Below, one piece after another: positions 1 through 11,000 of a stretch of 64,000 nt of DNA (its first letter is position 1; each line of letters begins with the position of its first letter). Source of the DNA: Caulochytrium protostelioides (Eukaryota > Chytridiomycota > Caulochytriomycetes > Caulochytriales > Caulochytriaceae); assembly GCA_003615045.1 (NCBI GenBank), contig ML014130.1, positions 117,700 to 181,699 on the forward strand, in the 5' to 3' direction. A model generated the notes under the pieces. That model saw only the letters and a program-made list of their open reading frames with translations, ran no database searches and was not told the origin of the DNA. Made by a program: the position numbers and the translations under genes.

Positions 1-54
1 GACCGCCTGGAACCCATCCAGCACTGACGGCTGGAAGTTGATCTGCTGCGACAT
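1..54 (-). CDS. Possible 5' end of a gene running off the left edge
   Basis: An ATG on the minus strand at position 54 opens a frame that stays open for 18 codons to the window edge, reading MSQQINFQPSVLDGFQAV. The ATG has an A at -3, a favourable eukaryotic context. The residue mix is protein-like rather than the Arg/Pro-rich composition typical of chance frames in this GC-rich DNA. The family is not recognisable from 18 residues. Only the sequence beyond the window could confirm it. Confidence 0.35.
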   Translation of the reverse strand, partial: MSQQINFQPSVLDGFQAV

Positions 55-699
55 GATGGCCTGTGATATCGTCACGGAAAGCCGCGACCTGCCGTGATGC
101 CGCGATCCGTCTGGTATCAGTGAGCCGGAACCAAGGAGAGGCCGCCGCGCTCGTCTGTCGCTGGGATGCGCGATGAATGGAATTCGTATTATCAGGTATT
201 CAGGAGGATCAATCAAGGAGGATCGCTCGGATCGTCTAGGTCACCAAAAAAAAAGCGCGTCGTCGCTCCGACGCAGGCTGACGTGGTCATATCGTCACCC
301 TATCAGCCCTGACATCGAAAGCTGTCGTTCTTCTCTGGACACGGCCTAGCAACATCAGGAACAAGAAGCGGCGGACGAATAAGGCGATCGCAGGAACCAA
401 TGACGATGCCCGGACCCGGACGGGTGAGACGGCGTGTGCCGCGCGGCACGCGATCCGCGTTCGGCTGGCCCCCTTGTGGCCGTCGCCATCGCTCGTCGAC
501 CCCTAGTGGCGGACACCAAGTGGCGCAGCAGCGATCCCGCGGCGATGCGAAGGGAAGGGTGAACGACGGGCAATAAGGCACCGTGTGGCGTTGTGGCGAG
601 ACCCCCGTGCAAACAACAGAAAGGCGGTCGCTCACGCCGACGTGAAATACTGCCGGGCGTGATGAGCGCGACGCGCGACGCGAGCTATCGCTCCAGCGC
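55..699. other. Intergenic region, no gene seen
   Basis: This stretch separates the possible gene start at the left edge from the 3' end of the Reg1-like gene, both on the minus strand. It includes a run of nine A residues near 246-254. Short open frames on both strands are Arg/Pro/Ser-rich and look like chance frames. No tRNA or recognisable element was seen. Confidence 0.5.
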
Positions 700-3600
700 T
701 TAGTTGAGGTCGAATCCCATGCACCAGAGGTCGAGGCCGCGCCGCGCAAGCAGCGGCACGTCGTTCGTCGCACGGGCAATCGCGTGATGCACGTGCTTTT
801 CGACTTCGAAACCGATGTCGATCACGTCCGTGACTAACCGCATCATCGCCATCGTCGAGACGGGCGCGACGGCCGGCGCAGGCTGACGGCCACGGCGACG
901 TTCGGTCTCGCTCTCATCCTCCGACGAGGCGTCCAGCACGCCGACGACAAGGTCACCCATCCCGGACGTGGCGGCCAGCGCAAACTGGAGGTGGCGGTGC
1001 AGCACGTGCAGTAGCTCGGGCAGACTTGGGTCAGTGCGGGTCGGACGGGCCGCCGCGCAATTCCAGGCCGATCCCTCGTTCAGAGAGACGGCAGAGGAGG
1101 CAGACACCAGAGAGGACGAGGACGACGAGGTGAGGCTCGACCAGGAACCCCCAACGTCTCGCGCAGCTGGCGATGACCTCGACGTCGATGCGAACGTCGA
1201 GGAACGCGTCGCATCGGCGTGCGCAGAGGTTGTCGAAGTCACCCACGAGCGATCGCTCGCTCCGGGAATAAAACGCTGGAACCGCGGCAGCCATGTATCC
1301 ACGGTCGTGTTGAGCCATCCCAACACGACAATGGAGACCGTCAAGGCCAGACGCCAGCCAAGCAGCATGAGGGCCGTGGTGGGCGACCGCCGCGGCAAAA
1401 CGTCCCGCCGTAGGGACGGCTTGTCGATGCGTTCGGCGCTGGCCTGCAGCGACGACGGAGGGATGTGACGCAGCGGCATCATAGCGGCATCATCACTGGT
1501 CGACCCAGAAGCCACGAACGATGGACTTCCTGCATCGCGATTATCCAAACGATGGCGGCAGCGATGGTCACGGTGATGGCGCGCGTGGTGGTGGGCCGGA
1601 ATCCGGTCCGGGTACCAGGCGGAACCATTCGGAATGAGATCGGGGTGCACAAAGAAAGCGTTCGTGAGGAGCACCTCGTCCATGGCCGCCGCATGGTGCT
1701 GACGCGATCGGGATAAAATGTCCACATGGCCAAATGCCGATGGAACGGGAGGGGAAGCACCATCTTCCGAAGACGATGCGGTGCGTGCGACGGACACCCC
1801 AATCTTCTTTTCCGTCGGAGCCGGCGAGAACGCAGCATCCACGCTCAGCGGCGTCGCACGCGTCGTTTCGCGCGTCCACGTGGCCCGCGCCGTGACAAAC
1901 CGCCGGTCCGTTTCCAGCCGCTCGGCGGACAACGGCGGCGTTGCTGGACGGCATACCGTATCGGGCGGGAAGAAGCCCCAACCGAGCACGGCGACCGTGC
2001 CGTCAACACCATCATCGTCCTCGTCCTCGTCGAGAAGCCGGTGGTGGTCGCGTAACCTGGGCCTACGGGGGCTGGGTGCAGGCGCTGAGAGAGCGACCGG
2101 AAACAAGGGCTCGCGGTCTGACCCTTGTTCTAGTGGCGGCGAAGGCAGCGCCGCAATCATGACGCGTGCCTCAGATGGCAGCACGGTTGACAGCGACGTT
2201 TCGGACGCGAGCGCGTCGTCGCGATGAAAATCGTGCTGTGCATGCATCGCGCCTCGATCGGACGGAGCCGGGCAATGTCGCTGGTCCGCTGGGTAAGGCA
2301 TCACGCCAAGGCCCACATCACGAGCCTGACAGGAATTGTTTTGTAGATGCTCGCAGCGTGAGTCGTGCGGATCCGATTGCGATGAGCCCCAAGACGGCGG
2401 TGACGGATGAGGTGCAGAACCCGAGGCGGCCGGTGCCGCGACGTGCGGTGACGGCGAAGAGCGGGTCGACGGACGGGGAGCCGGATACGGCGCTGGCGAA
2501 ACGCATTGCGCGCCGGACGGCTTGGTTTGCTTGCCCGAATCCGGCGAATCCGGCGGTGAGGAGCAGGATACGGCATCGTCCGCGTCACGCTGCACACTCG
2601 GTCTAGCCGTTGGTGGCGCAGCGTCCTCCTTGGCGGGGCGACCGCTCCCGTGGCCCAAAACAGGACTCACCGTCTGCGAGGAAGCCGGGGTCGGGAAGGC
2701 TGCAGAAGTCGTCGGAACGACAGCCTCAGAATGAGAGGCACTCTGCGCAACGAGATCGGCAGGCGGCATCCAGGCAGGCGGCGGCCGCGCAGGAAGCGCC
2801 ACGGGCGTTCGTGACGCAGCCGTAGCATGCGTCGCGATCGCAACGGTCGCCCTGACCGTCGTAAACGTCGCCGGCAGACGGGCGTTGTCGATCGCCACGA
2901 TCCATTCATCAAACACGTGTTGGTCAACGATGTGATTAAATGACACCCGTCGCGGTTTGGCTGACGTGACTGCGGGCAGCCCGAAACGACCGCCGTCGAG
3001 CGCGCGGGGGGGCGGAGTGGCATTGGACACGCTGCGGCGCCGCATGGGCCATGATGATGACGGCCGCGGTGAGCGACGGGCCAGGGTCGGCCCGGGAATC
3101 GTCGGCGCGGCGGATGGCTGATTCAACTCAGAGATCGGAGACGCCGCGGAGGGCGCTGGCGACGGCGAAAAGGTGCTGGACGGCACAGCCGTCTCGAGTC
3201 GAGTGTGGTTTGCTTCGCGATTACTTGGCGAACGGCTGTTGCTGCTGGTCTCAAGGCTGCTATCGCTACCCTGGCCGCTACCATGGCCGTTCGCGTGGCC
3301 GCTATGACGGTCGCGATGGCCCATGTGATTGTTTCGATCGCCATTTATTGGGAGGCGATAAGAATCAAGGATCGATGCGAGGGAGCACGATGACAGCGAG
3401 CCGTTGTGCGAGGACCGCGGCTGGCGCAGGCAGGAACGGAGGGGCGCATGGTGCCGTGCATCGGTCGTAGCTGACACAGCACGTACAGATGACGATGCGG
3501 CCGACGATGCTGTGGACGTGGATGATGACGTGGACGCCGGTGCGACGGATGCCTGGGGCGACCGGGGCGACCGGTACAAGGGCCCATACATAGGGGCAAA

Positions 3601-4836
3601 GTCGACCTGGCGCTGCCACACGAGGCGATGTGCCGGGTAGAGGGGAGCACGGTTGCGGCTCTGCGCCCACCGGCGCCAAGCGAGATTAAGCAAGCGCCGG
3701 CGGTCCGAGCACGGCGGGACCACCGAGCCCGCGCCGTAGGACCAATGAGGCCGCAACGCACGCCAGGACGCGAGCAAATCTAGGAGACTCATGGCTTCCA
3801 CAAAGTAGTCACCGCACTGTGATGGCGCTGGCGCGTTGCATGCCCGCGGGGGGGCGGCATCAGCGTTTGACGGGGCCAGCCCGTCATGGTGGACCGTTTT
3901 AAGCGGAAGCCCGCGCAAGGCGGCTGCCGACGAACTGGTGGCATGCGCTAGGGGGTGGTCATCGAGGATCAAGCCAGCCGTGGTATCCATGAGAGCCTGA
4001 CGATCGCGGTCCCACGGGCGTGAGGCCGTGAAGACAGCCAGACCAAAGATGTTATCGGGATTGACGGGTGTGGTGAGGTCGAGGCGCCGTCCTGCCGTCG
4101 GCGATACGGCTGCCCCGGCCGCCATCAAGGGGCTCGTTCGCCGGTCGTCGTCCGCGCGGGACGACTTGGGTGCCGTTTTCATCTGCTGCGACGAGACCTG
4201 GTGGTCATACGCAACTGCGGGGAGCGGGGAGGCAGACCAGGCCGAAGCAGGCATCAGCGCCGACGAAGTCGTCAAGTCGCCCGACGTCTTGTGACAATGA
4301 CCATCGCGATGCCGATGTGGATGATGGTGGGCGCGCGTATGTGGGTGCTGGTGCTCGTGGTGGTGCTCGTGCTCGTGGTGGGGACGTTGATGGTGTCCGC
4401 GGTGGGGAGATCGTGGCGGCGGGGCATACAGCGGCACGTGTGGTTTAAGCGATGGCGATGGCAGGGGCAAGGCGGATGTGTCGTAGGGTACGGATGCAGC
4501 GACCGGATCTCGCGCATGCCACGTATGGGTCGATCGGAGGGGCGGGCGGGACGGCGCCTGGGACGGCACGGCAGCCGTGCAGAGATGGGTCCGATCGGCT
4601 TCGCTATTGGATTCGTAGGCATGGCGGAAGCGATGGTGGCGGTGGCGGTGGCGGTGGGGCGGATCGTCATGACTCGACCCCGATGAGTTCTGGCGGGATG
4701 GCGGGAACGACGAGGGTCCGGGCGAGGGCGACGCTGCGAACGGGGTGGGCGATGAGGGTGACGATCGCGGCTGATTCGTGCGCCGCGGATCCATGGCAGG
4801 ACCATGCGTCCGGACCGCCGCCTTGGTGACCGGCAT
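700..4836 (-). CDS. Reg1-like PP1 regulatory subunit (DUF1752-type domain plus RVxF motif)
   Basis: One uninterrupted frame encodes about 1378 residues, largely low-complexity (His-, Ser- and Pro-rich). Two islands are informative. Residues ~340-420 (DYFVEAMSLLDLLASWRAL, then RRLLNLAWRRWAQSRN, then VDFAPMYGPLY) resemble the DUF1752 domain of fungal Reg1/Reg2-type proteins, whose consensus has paired Trp residues, an NxxWRxW core and a W/MYGPL end. At ~627-637 the segment RRVSFNHIVDQHVFDEW holds an RVSF motif, the classic docking site for protein phosphatase 1, set in a context like that of Reg1 (FNxxVEQ). Reg1 targets PP1 to Snf1 kinase in glucose signalling. An acidic patch lies near 935-950 and a hydrophobic segment, probably membrane-spanning, near 1152-1175. 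That segment is unusual for a Reg1-like protein. The start is the first ATG of the frame. Family assignment comes from motif recall only. Confidence 0.6.
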   Translation of the reverse strand: MPVTKAAVRTHGPAMDPRRTNQPRSSPSSPTPFAASPSPGPSSFPPSRQNSSGSSHDDPPHRHRHRHHRFRHAYESNSEADRTHLCTAAVPSQAPSRPPLRSTHTWHARDPVAASVPYDTSALPLPSPSLKPHVPLYAPPPRSPHRGHHQRPHHEHEHHHEHQHPHTRAHHHPHRHRDGHCHKTSGDLTTSSALMPASAWSASPLPAVAYDHQVSSQQMKTAPKSSRADDDRRTSPLMAAGAAVSPTAGRRLDLTTPVNPDNIFGLAVFTASRPWDRDRQALMDTTAGLILDDHPLAHATSSSAAALRGLPLKTVHHDGLAPSNADAAPPRACNAPAPSQCGDYFVEAMSLLDLLASWRALRPHWSYGAGSVVPPCSDRRRLLNLAWRRWAQSRNRAPLYPAHRLVWQRQVDFAPMYGPLYRSPRSPQASVAPASTSSSTSTASSAASSSVRAVSATTDARHHAPLRSCLRQPRSSHNGSLSSCSLASILDSYRLPINGDRNNHMGHRDRHSGHANGHGSGQGSDSSLETSSNSRSPSNREANHTRLETAVPSSTFSPSPAPSAASPISELNQPSAAPTIPGPTLARRSPRPSSSWPMRRRSVSNATPPPRALDGGRFGLPAVTSAKPRRVSFNHIVDQHVFDEWIVAIDNARLPATFTTVRATVAIATHATAASRTPVALPARPPPAWMPPADLVAQSASHSEAVVPTTSAAFPTPASSQTVSPVLGHGSGRPAKEDAAPPTARPSVQRDADDAVSCSSPPDSPDSGKQTKPSGAQCVSPAPYPAPRPSTRSSPSPHVAAPAASGSAPHPSPPSWGSSQSDPHDSRCEHLQNNSCQARDVGLGVMPYPADQRHCPAPSDRGAMHAQHDFHRDDALASETSLSTVLPSEARVMIAALPSPPLEQGSDREPLFPVALSAPAPSPRRPRLRDHHRLLDEDEDDDGVDGTVAVLGWGFFPPDTVCRPATPPLSAERLETDRRFVTARATWTRETTRATPLSVDAAFSPAPTEKKIGVSVARTASSSEDGASPPVPSAFGHVDILSRSRQHHAAAMDEVLLTNAFFVHPDLIPNGSAWYPDRIPAHHHARHHRDHRCRHRLDNRDAGSPSFVASGSTSDDAAMMPLRHIPPSSLQASAERIDKPSLRRDVLPRRSPTTALMLLGWRLALTVSIVVLGWLNTTVDTWLPRFQRFIPGASDRSWVTSTTSAHADATRSSTFASTSRSSPAARDVGGSWSSLTSSSSSSLVSASSAVSLNEGSAWNCAAARPTRTDPSLPELLHVLHRHLQFALAATSGMGDLVVGVLDASSEDESETERRRGRQPAPAVAPVSTMAMMRLVTDVIDIGFEVEKHVHHAIARATNDVPLLARRGLDLWCMGFDLN

Positions 4837-6753
4837 TGAGCGGAGTTATCTCGAATCCTGCGGAGAATGTCGGAAGACGGTATCCAAAAGTCGGCGCCGA
4901 GAATGTCGTTGGCCGCGCCAGGAAAGCCCGCTCCGTACGACAGCAACGGACAGCGGCGTGTTCCAGAAGGGGGCGGCGGACTCCTGCATCGGGCCCGGCG
5001 CGCTTCACCAGATCAACGGCCGTGCTTCGTGTTTTCAGTACGCTGATGCCGGCCGAGGATGTGGAAGCGCCCGATAAGACAGGCCGGGCGCTGGATGCCG
5101 TGGATCCCCGCGATCCACGCGATCAGCGGGAGACCGGCTCCTCCGCGCCACGATGCCGTCGTCCGCTGTTCCCAGAGGTACCCCTCGTGCGCCTCGCGGG
5201 GTCGTCGTCGTTCCCAGCGGACGCTTCTCCCGGCGTCCGCGCAGGTCTGACGGTGGGAGGTCGAGCTCGCTTTGAAAGGCGGCCCCGAAGTGGCCGTTCG
5301 ATGATGGCCGGCGGCGGAGCGTGGCTTGGGGGAGATACGGTTAGAGGCCGTCGGGGCGGAAGGGGAGGTGGCCACGGCGGCCGTGGGAGTGAGTGGCGGA
5401 ACTGTGGCCGAACCCGAGCGGAAGGCCGGTCAGTGCCGGTCAGTACTATGGGCGCCATCGAGCACACCCAGAGCGAGGCCGACGCAGCGCCTCACCTTCA
5501 GGACGCGCGTTTCGGAAAAAATAAAAGATCCCCAGCATCCATGAAGGCCTTCATTCGAGGCGCTTGCTGGCTTGGTGCTCCCTTTCGAGGGGCAATGACA
5601 TCAAATGGCGGCGATAACAACGGAGGGCACGTCCGATCAAAAGCCATGCGGGTCTGCATCAGATCACACATGGGCCTCACACAATCTTGATGCCGTTCCC
5701 ATCAATAGCGAGCGTCGGTAGGAAGTATGCAGAAGGCGAAGCCAGTGTCAAGGGTGTCAAGCGAGAGGCAAGCCGAGAAGGATTCGAAGCTTATTCCCAT
5801 ACACAGGACGCCATCCGCATCCCTTGCGACCCGCCCCCTTCCCCATCTTCTCTGGAGGAGGGGGTCATGTGACAGGCCGATCGCTCATCCCTGGCGCCGA
5901 TGTGACCACGCGGCGCGTGCGACGCTGCCAATTGACATGTTTCCCGACAAGGAAAAGGCTACGGCTACCGCCATCGTTTCCGTGATCGGAGGTAGCGCCT
6001 TCCATACTGAAGGCACATGGGACAGCGACCCTTCAGTGCGAAGGGACGCGCGGCTTCGATGCGTTGTTGCTTCGACACATGAGGCATCACACCGTGAGTC
6101 TCGACATTCATTGTCGTGCCCATGCGAATGGTCCCCAATCGCCGCGACCAGCGCATAACGCGCTTTCTATTCCCATCGGCCATCACTCCTTGTGGGCACG
6201 CCAGGTGAACCGCCGAGCAGGCTCGTCGGGGCGCCTGCGACGCGACCCGGCGGTATCGGCCGGACGGGTCGCGCCGGCCGCCGCCGTCACCTTCGCCACA
6301 ACCAGCATCGACGACGCGCCCGTGCCGGTCCTCTCTCAAATGCTCTGGGCGAGCCCGACGAGTGTCATGCCGCCTGAGTCCGCCCGTCTCGCCAGTGCCG
6401 CGAAGGGGGCCCGCGTCTCCCGAGATGACGATCTGATCCTTGACTAGGATACACGATAGATAGAAAAAGAAAAAATGCGCTTCAATCGACAGCAGATGAG
6501 TATGATTGAATGAGAAGAGGTCAGTGGTCCGATCGCGATCATGAGAGCATAATCGGGCGAGCTGTCAGCGCAGGAACGGGACGTCCAGCAGATACTTGCC
6601 GCGGTGCCCGAGGGTGCGAAAAGCCGCAGAAGGCGTGTCAAGCCGAATTGGGAGAAACAAGGCCGCAGGGGGGGACTTGGGCCCCTGTTTTACTCGGGCC
6701 AAGGGTGAGCAAAGCAGACCGGGGACAATGGGAGCGAAAAGGAAACATCGCAC
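4837..6753. other. Long intergenic region without an assignable gene
   Basis: About 1.9 kb between the start of the Reg1-like gene and the 3' end of the RNase H2C gene. Both strands hold short frames, including a 284-codon plus-strand frame from 4836, but these are Arg/Gly-rich with no recognisable domain. A plus-strand stretch near 6240-6447, ending RDDDLILD, has fairly coding-like codon use and could be a terminal exon of an unrecognised gene. No further support was found for it. Confidence 0.4.
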
Positions 6754-7580
6754 TCAGCAAGGCGTAGGAGCATGAAGCACATCGGCGAGTTGAATGTAAT
6801 CCGCGACGGCTTGCTGGGATACGGCATTGTCCCAGTTCCAGTGGGTCCAGCTGGTCAGCGGTTCGACAGACCGCAGCTGGGGATACTTGCGGGACCGCGG
6901 GGTTGATGCATTGTGGTCCTCCTCGTCAGACCCGGAGCTCTCGGCGTCCGAATCGTACGGCGGCAAGGGAACCGCTTCCCCGATGAAGGCTGTTCGCGTA
7001 GCGCCACCGCCAAATTTCGCAACATGTAGGCCAGAGATCACATTCGATGAGAATCATGGCATATTCCGACGCGTCCGTCAAGTATGCGACCGCATACGAA
7101 AAGTACAAAAACACCACACCACAACAAACAAACACATCCGGTAGACGGTGAGTCCAAAAGCTTGTCTATGCCTCGTGGAGGAGCATGGCCGGAACCATGC
7201 GCGCGAGTTTTTTCAGCTAAGACGAAGCACGACCAGTAACGACCAGTAACGACCAGCCGCAAAAATGCGGTGTGAACTGTACCTTGATGGCCCGGCGGAG
7301 CATGCACGATGCGCCCTTCCAGGGCGCGTCCGCGGAACGCGGCACGGAGGGTGCCCACATGCGGCGGGACCTGGCCTTCGGACACGACGAACCACTCGTC
7401 AACGGGGGCCGGGCCCGTGTGGTCGATCTGACACGGCAGGTGGTGCACATGAGTGATGGCGTCACGTGGTAACAGCGGCCACGCCTCGGCCGGCGTCGTC
7501 GCGGGTTGAGCGGCTTCCCTTGCAGGCCCGATGACGTCGGCTTTCACAGCCACCGCCGCGGCATTGATTGTAGCGGACAT
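6754..7580 (-). CDS. RNASEH2C: Ribonuclease H2 subunit C (two exons)
   Basis: Proposed CDS: exon 1 7580-7283, intron 7282-6990 (GTACAG...CAG), exon 2 6989-6754, giving 177 residues against 164 in the human protein. Exon 1 carries HHLPCQIDHTGPAPVDEWF and AAFRGRALEGRIVHAPPG, matching the conserved LPC...GPAPV...F and FRGR.L.G core of RNase H2C/Rnh203. Exon 2 ends with a WNWD...YIQLADVLH tail comparable to the family's C-terminus. Subunit C is the non-catalytic partner that, with subunit B, supports the RNase H2A nuclease, which removes ribonucleotides and RNA:DNA hybrids in the nucleus. An in-frame stop upstream of exon 2 forces an acceptor near 6990. The donor is less certain, but joining at GTACAG gives PPGHQAFIGEA, which aligns with the human PPGLVGYVMV segment. 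The start ATG at 7580 follows from the frame. Confidence 0.75.
6990..7282 (-). other. Intron of the RNase H2C gene
   Basis: Phase-1 intron of 293 nt inferred from protein similarity on both sides. Read on the minus strand it begins GTACAG and ends CGAACAG. A T/G-rich tract lies in its 3' half, followed by a CTTGAC-like branch sequence. A second phase-1 donor (GTCGTT, ~40 nt downstream) is possible but fits the protein family less well. Confidence 0.55.
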
Positions 7581-8000
7581 GTGGTCATGCGTAATTACGA
7601 GTCGTGCCGTGTGGTCGGCGTTTGCTTCTAGCCGGCGACCGGAGAACAACTGCAGGCACCCACACCGCAAAACGACGACTCGAGAATAGCTGCTGTGTAA
7701 GTTGTGATCTATGAGGGGTTGATTGGAGGGGTTGGATCTTGAGCAAGTATGCGGTATCGGCATGCGCAGGAGAGAATCGTCGGCCGACCATGAGACCATA
7801 TACACTACAGCAATACACGTGGTGAGACTGACAAGGTTCGAGAAAAGCAACCGGTCGGGCTACTAGCTAGGTAAACACACGGGGCTGCGCCGGAGAGGGT
7901 CCAGAACAAAGTCCGCTTTCCGAGCCTCCAGCATCGGGTCAGAGAGGAAAGGAGGGAAAAAGGGGGACGGGAAGATCAGTCAGCCGGAGAAGAGCATGCA
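7581..8000. other. Intergenic region between RNase H2C and SCC2
   Basis: Both flanking genes are on the minus strand, so this holds the 3' end of SCC2 and the upstream region of RNase H2C. Frames here are extensions of the RNase H2C frame with no added similarity. No RNA gene or repeat was seen. Confidence 0.45.
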
Positions 8001-11000
8001 TCAGGCTGCGCGGGATTTGCGCCGAGAGAGCGTGGAAGGTCGGGTCTTGGCGCGCGTGCGGGGGCGTGCACGCGTACGGGAGCGGGGGCGAGTAGCAGAG
8101 CGAGCAGCAGAAGCATCATGAAAGTCCGATTCGTCAGATGCATCGGACGTGGAGGAGTCCGAGAGATCGGACGATGCCGACGACGGTTCCAAAGTCTTGT
8201 GATCGAGTGCATCGTCCTGCTCGACCATCGCATCGTCTTTCCCATCGTCGTCATCATCATCCTCATCGACACGTCTAGGGGGTTTGGCCCGGCGGCGGCC
8301 ACGCGTGCGACGGACGCTGCCGGAAGATGGGCCGGACGACGGAGGACTCGAGTCACTGTCGTCGGACGCATTGGCATCCTCGTCGAAACCGTTCTCGTCA
8401 TCGTCGTCGTCATCGTCGTCATTGTCATCTGACAGACTGTCCTCATCGTCGGCGCGCCGTCCACGTCGTGCGCCGCGACGTCCAGGTTTTTTGGCTGCAG
8501 CACTCCGCGTCGTTGTGGTACCTTTCGATCCGACGCCGCGGCGGCGCTTCGCAGCGGGGCCAGACGTCGCGCGTATAACCATTTTGCGTTTCCTAGCCAC
8601 CGCGGGTGAGCCAGGCAGCGCCGATCCGGGCGCTAAGACAGAGGCCGTGATGCCACGACCGCCCGCCGCCGTCCCAGCTCCATCAGATGCTAACTGGTTG
8701 CGCGCGATGCGCTGCGAAAGTTCGTAGTGGAGACCTTGCAGACGGGTCAGCGCGGTCATGAAATATTGGCACATGACTTGCGGTGTCAGAGATGACGAAT
8801 CAGCATCTGCATCAGGGCGAAGGGAGAGCAGGCCCGCGAGCGGCAGGGCGGCCAGTTGAGCCCGTGAGAGTCGAGCTAGATCCAAACGACGGGCTAGCGG
8901 AATGTCGTCGCCCGTCAGGGAGACGCCGCGGCGACGGCGACCTGGTCTGGATGATGTCGTGACGGGGCGCTTCGTATTACGCTTGGATGTGGTAACTCTG
9001 CCTCGACGCGACCCAGCAACCGTCATCCGTTTAGCCGAGTCGGATTCTGATTTGCTCTCGTTTGAATCGGGATCGGACAGACTAGCGCGTCGCTCAGAGA
9101 TGGGTGGAAGCGACGATTTTTCGGCGCTGCTGACCTCTATCTCTTCTTCGCTGTTACTACGACTCGTGTCTAGACCTTCGTGATCAGAGAGGGGCGTGTC
9201 TTCCAAGATCTGGTAGGTTTCATGCAAAAAGTGCTTCAGATCCACTAGGAGGGCGAGGCGGTAAGCGATCAGAGTGTAGGAGGCATACGGGTCGGCACTG
9301 CAAACGGCGCCTTCGGCGACACGAGGGGGTGCAGCTGTCGCCTCAGAGCGTTCGTTAGGGGAACAGGCTTCCAAGTGAGGTGATGGATTCGAGGTCGTCG
9401 CCATGGCTTGCTCCTCTATAGCCGTCAGTCGCGTCCGCAGATCATCAGCTAACAAGGCGATAGGCACATCCAGACCGGCCAGCACGCTGCGAACTTCGTC
9501 CACCAAGGTATAGGGCAACAGGGCAATATTCTCTGCCGTCCAGTAAAGCCGAGCTATTTGCTGCTTCTGGATCAGTGTGTGGGGTTTTCCACTAGTCCTC
9601 GTGCACGATCCGTCAGGAAGTCCGTGCAAATCAGCCCCGTGTGTCACTTCTTGTATCAGCTGCTTAATGAAGGCCAGCTGCTGGGCCCGGCGACCAGTGG
9701 CTGCCAAGGTCCGATAGAACGGTGCGAGGTGCGGCTGCACGCTCATCGTGTCGGATGACGATTCGCCTTCAGGCACGGGAAGCAGATTAAAGCCCCGGCA
9801 GATGACCCAGTCGCTCGTCGCGCCGCCACAGGCGGGTCGAGCCACACCGCTCCGAGACGAAACATAGGAGGCCATGGCATCTTGGTACGCAAACATGGTC
9901 CGGATTGTTTCGCCATGCTTGCTGTAGATGAAACTTTGAAACTTGCTGGCTAGATGCCGCTGCAGATCAGCGGCCCGGGCGCATACGCCTGGGTCAGACG
10001 ACGATTGCAAGGCTACGATGGTGGAAAAGCACTGCAATGGGTGGACGAGACCCGCATGGCAGACCAGCTCAATCGCCTTTAACGATTGGTCACGCAGAGC
10101 AGGTAAGGGGCTCAGAGCGCATTGCAGAACATTGGGTAGATACAGCTGGCACACGGCGCTGGCAATGCCCGCATCGCCCATATCTTCAGCGTGGCCCGTG
10201 AGGATTTGTTTGAAAAACCGATTGGCATCGTCCTCGCTGTCGCCTTCATGGTCAGCAGGTATAGCGCTACTGGGGCGTGCATCGGAAGAGGATGCGGTGT
10301 CTGCCGTCGAGACGAAATGGGTGCAGAGTAAATCGACAATGATTTGCATCAATCCGAGAAGCAAGACCGGTGGCGAGTCGTTATTTTTGAAAATCGACCG
10401 CAGCATGGCTTGGCATCGATCAGTAATCAGCAAACGAGGCCATCGTGTGACCAGGTGGCCGAGCGCTTGGATGGCCATCACGCGGACATGAACACTGGGT
10501 GTAGCTGTAGCGTCGCAACTTGCGGTGTCGAGTGGCTCCATGCACGTCTGGCACGTCTGCAGGAAGATCATGCGCAACAGGGCATTGTCGTTCAGAAGCG
10601 CGTTGGCAACTTCGTTGTCATCCCAGACCACGGCCGCCCGGTCCTTACCAAATGGCGTCGTGTCGACCACCGATTCGAGAACCCCTGCTTCGTCCCATCG
10701 AAGAAAGTTTTGCGGCAAGTAGCGCAAGAACGCCGATGCCAGAATCATGACGCGAATGAGATTGGCACGCTCATTAGCATCGTGAGTGACCAGTTGGCCC
10801 TTCAGATCGCCGTGCCATGCCTTGGCCATAAAGCCAAGACACGTTTTCATGATAGCCAGAATGCGATTCACGCAGGCCGACTTGACGGGCTGACGATGGC
10901 GAGGGAACGCAAGATGAACAATGCTCGGGATGGCCGCATTGAGCTGGGCAAACGAACCCTGCGATAAGAGGGCACACAGAGTCTCGAACAGCCTGGTCTC

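Noticed and set aside
4836-5690. 284-codon plus-strand frame upstream of the Reg1-like gene
   Set aside because: Arg/Gly-rich, no domain, antisense to other frames of similar length; looks like a GC-driven chance frame.
6064-6447. 127-codon plus-strand frame ending RDDDLILD
   Set aside because: The 3' part has coding-like codons, but there is no recognisable family and no clear upstream exon.
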